Below are positions 5,168 to 6,560 of a stretch of 6,560 bases of DNA, piece after piece; positions within the stretch are counted from its first letter, which is position 1; every line of letters starts with the position of its first letter. The notes under the pieces were generated by a model. That model made no database searches and was not told the origin of the DNA. It saw only the letters and a list, made by a program, of their open reading frames with translations. The stretch lies in assembly GCA_964512045.1 (NCBI GenBank), contig CAZEJK010000283.1, forward strand, positions 1-6,560, read 5' to 3'. The stretch is from CAZEJK01 sp964512045. Its GTDB lineage: Bacteria; Acidobacteriota; Thermoanaerobaculia; Thermoanaerobaculales; Sulfomarinibacteraceae. Position numbers and translations under genes: made by a program.

Positions 5168-6560
5168 CTCGAAGTGCTTCAGTTGCGGCCATGCCTCGGC
5201 CAGCGAGACCTGCATCCCGCGGACCAGCCAGATGGTGAGGTTCCGCTCGTACGGCATCGCATACCTCGCATCGTGGACACCGATCGCCTCCACGGAGTCG
5301 AAGTACTGCTCGAGGTCGTCCCGATCACCGCCGATCACGACCACCACCTCGCCGGAGCACTCGCTCGGACCCCACAGCCAGTAGCTGTTGTGGCCCGAGA
5401 TCGCCGGCGGCAAACCGAGCTCCGGCCCAAACAGATCGATGGCGCCGGCCTCCCCGTAGTTGCGTCCGAACACACAGGCACGTTCCCTGACCTCGGCTGG
5501 CAGTGGCTCCATCGCCCGGGCCACCGACTCCGCCATCTCCCGCCAGCCGTGCATGTCGGCGAAGAGCTGTGAGAGCTGGCCGAGCCGGTGTCGCTCGTCG
5601 GTGCTCGGCGCCAGACCGATGCGCTGCTGGTAGGCGATCAGCGCCTTCACCGGCAGGAGCGGCTTGGCCAGAGGCGCCATCGCAGCCGAGGTCACCAGCA
5701 CGACCGCCGGAACCACCACACGAGCCCAGCGAATCCGATCCGTGCTCCATCCTTCGAGCATCACGGTCCCTGCAGCAAACAGCCAGGGGAACGCCGGCGC
5801 CAGGTAGTACGGCTTGGCGCTACCGAACGCCATTACGACGAACACCGCCAACCACGTCCAGCCAAGCACCCTCCCCTTCTGGAGCCGCCCCGACACGACG
5901 AGACCGAGCAAGCCTCCGAGCCACAGAGGCGCGGTGAGCGGGTTGAAGTCGCGCACCAGGGCGCCGAAGAACGCCAATGCGGAGAGATCGATGATCTTGT
6001 CGCTGGCAGCGTTCTCGATGAACTCGAGCGTGGGCCATCCGTGAACGACCTGCCAGATGACATGAGGGGCGAAGATCAGCGCAGCAACGGCTCCACCCAG
6101 CCAGAGCCACGAGCTCCTGAGATGCTGCCATCGCCGTGCGGCGAGCAAGCCGACGACCACCCCGAACCCCAGGAACAGGAAGCTCAGCTTGTTCAGCAGG
6201 CCGACTCCGGCGAGCACACCGAACAGAAGCCACAACCGCTGCTCCTGCGTGCGTTCGATGCGGACCAGGATCACCCCGGCCAGGCTCCACAGCAGCACAT
6301 CGAGAGCGTTCATGGACAGGATCGAGTGCAACGCCAGGAGCATCGGCGCCACCGCGACGCACAGCGCCGCTACCGCCTGCGCCCAGCCTCGGCCGCCCAG
6401 CTCCCGTGCCAGCACGCCCGCGACCACAACGCCCGCCGCCGCAAACGCAGCCGGGAGCAGCCGCAACGCGAGCAGTGAGGTCCCGAGCGTCTGCTGGATC
6501 ACCCACGCAAGCCAGCCGATCATCGGCCAGACCGCGTCATCCGCGCCTTGGGGCAAGTCC
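5165..6560 (-). CDS. PMT_2/ArnT-like membrane glycosyltransferase (partial, 5' end outside window)
   Basis: At least 464 codons are visible and the frame is still open at the right edge, so the N-terminus is missing. The TTG at 6556 is an edge artefact, not a real start. The product resembles GT-C glycosyltransferases of the PMT_2/ArnT type, inner-membrane enzymes that move a sugar from a polyprenyl-phosphate carrier to a protein or lipid. Numbered from 6556, hydrophobic segments lie at about 26-50, 59-78, 84-99, 109-139, 149-170, 193-222, 229-245, 249-266 and 279-296. Family motifs are LLNKLSFLFLGFG (120-132), APHVIWQVVHGWPTLEFI (163-180) and KPYYLAPAFPWLFAAGTVMLEG (248-269). The soluble C-terminal domain contains GRNYGEAGAIDLFGP (364-378) and GLPPAISGHNSYWLWGP (381-397), which I recall from many bacterial members. 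The catalytic acidic residues of the first periplasmic loop should lie upstream. Where the family often has an HPP or QPP motif, DDAVWPMIGWL is seen. The sugar and acceptor are unknown. It converges on proS and is not in its operon. Confidence 0.88.
   Translation of the reverse strand, partial: DLPQGADDAVWPMIGWLAWVIQQTLGTSLLALRLLPAAFAAAGVVVAGVLARELGGRGWAQAVAALCVAVAPMLLALHSILSMNALDVLLWSLAGVILVRIERTQEQRLWLLFGVLAGVGLLNKLSFLFLGFGVVVGLLAARRWQHLRSSWLWLGGAVAALIFAPHVIWQVVHGWPTLEFIENAASDKIIDLSALAFFGALVRDFNPLTAPLWLGGLLGLVVSGRLQKGRVLGWTWLAVFVVMAFGSAKPYYLAPAFPWLFAAGTVMLEGWSTDRIRWARVVVPAVVLVTSAAMAPLAKPLLPVKALIAYQQRIGLAPSTDERHRLGQLSQLFADMHGWREMAESVARAMEPLPAEVRERACVFGRNYGEAGAIDLFGPELGLPPAISGHNSYWLWGPSECSGEVVVVIGGDRDDLEQYFDSVEAIGVHDARYAMPYERNLTIWLVRGMQVSLAEAWPQLKHFE

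Noticed and set aside
4971..5238. Small protein with NSQFSVLNSQFS-type repeats read through the heptamer array
   Set aside because: It arises only from translating a tandem DNA repeat and has no ribosome site or coherent flanking sequence.
5588..6478. Plus-strand open frame of 296 codons rich in His, Arg and Gln
   Set aside because: It is the antisense shadow of the membrane glycosyltransferase; hydrophobic codons read backwards give this composition.

Overview
This is a high-GC bacterial window of ordinary, dense gene content. Codon third positions are mostly G or C throughout. The only AT-richer stretch is a short tandem repeat just after the proline tRNA ligase gene. One protein has a Sec-type export signal and another is a PMT-type membrane glycosyltransferase. 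Together with a domain that I recall mainly from Gram-negative and deep-branching lineages (DUF4416), this suggests a high-GC Gram-negative bacterium, perhaps deltaproteobacterial or Myxococcota-like. That placement is an inference and not firm.

Layout. Minus strand, right to left: an arylamine N-acetyltransferase-like gene (2467 to 1676) overlaps a DUF4416 gene (1679 to 1140) by four bases (ATGA). After 119 bases comes a secreted alpha/alpha-toroid-like protein starting at 1020, which runs off the left edge. Plus strand: a 45-base divergent intergenic region separates the acetyltransferase gene from a TIGR01212/YhcC-type radical SAM gene (2513-3481). This is followed after 31 bases by a complete archaeal/eukaryotic-type prolyl-tRNA synthetase (3513-4967). 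Three bases after its stop codon, eleven tandem heptamers (RTTCTCA) begin. A convergent minus-strand gene for a PMT_2/ArnT-like membrane glycosyltransferase (stop at 5165) fills the right end and continues beyond the window.

How the genes fit together. The two plus-strand genes probably share a transcript. The acetyltransferase-like and DUF4416 genes are almost certainly translationally coupled. I see no sign of a phage, transposon, CRISPR array, toxin-antitoxin pair or defence cassette. Nothing here amounts to a clear new system. The best leads are the coupled acetyltransferase-like/DUF4416 pair with its altered active-site motif, the uncharacterised secreted toroid protein, and the purine-alternating heptamer repeat.
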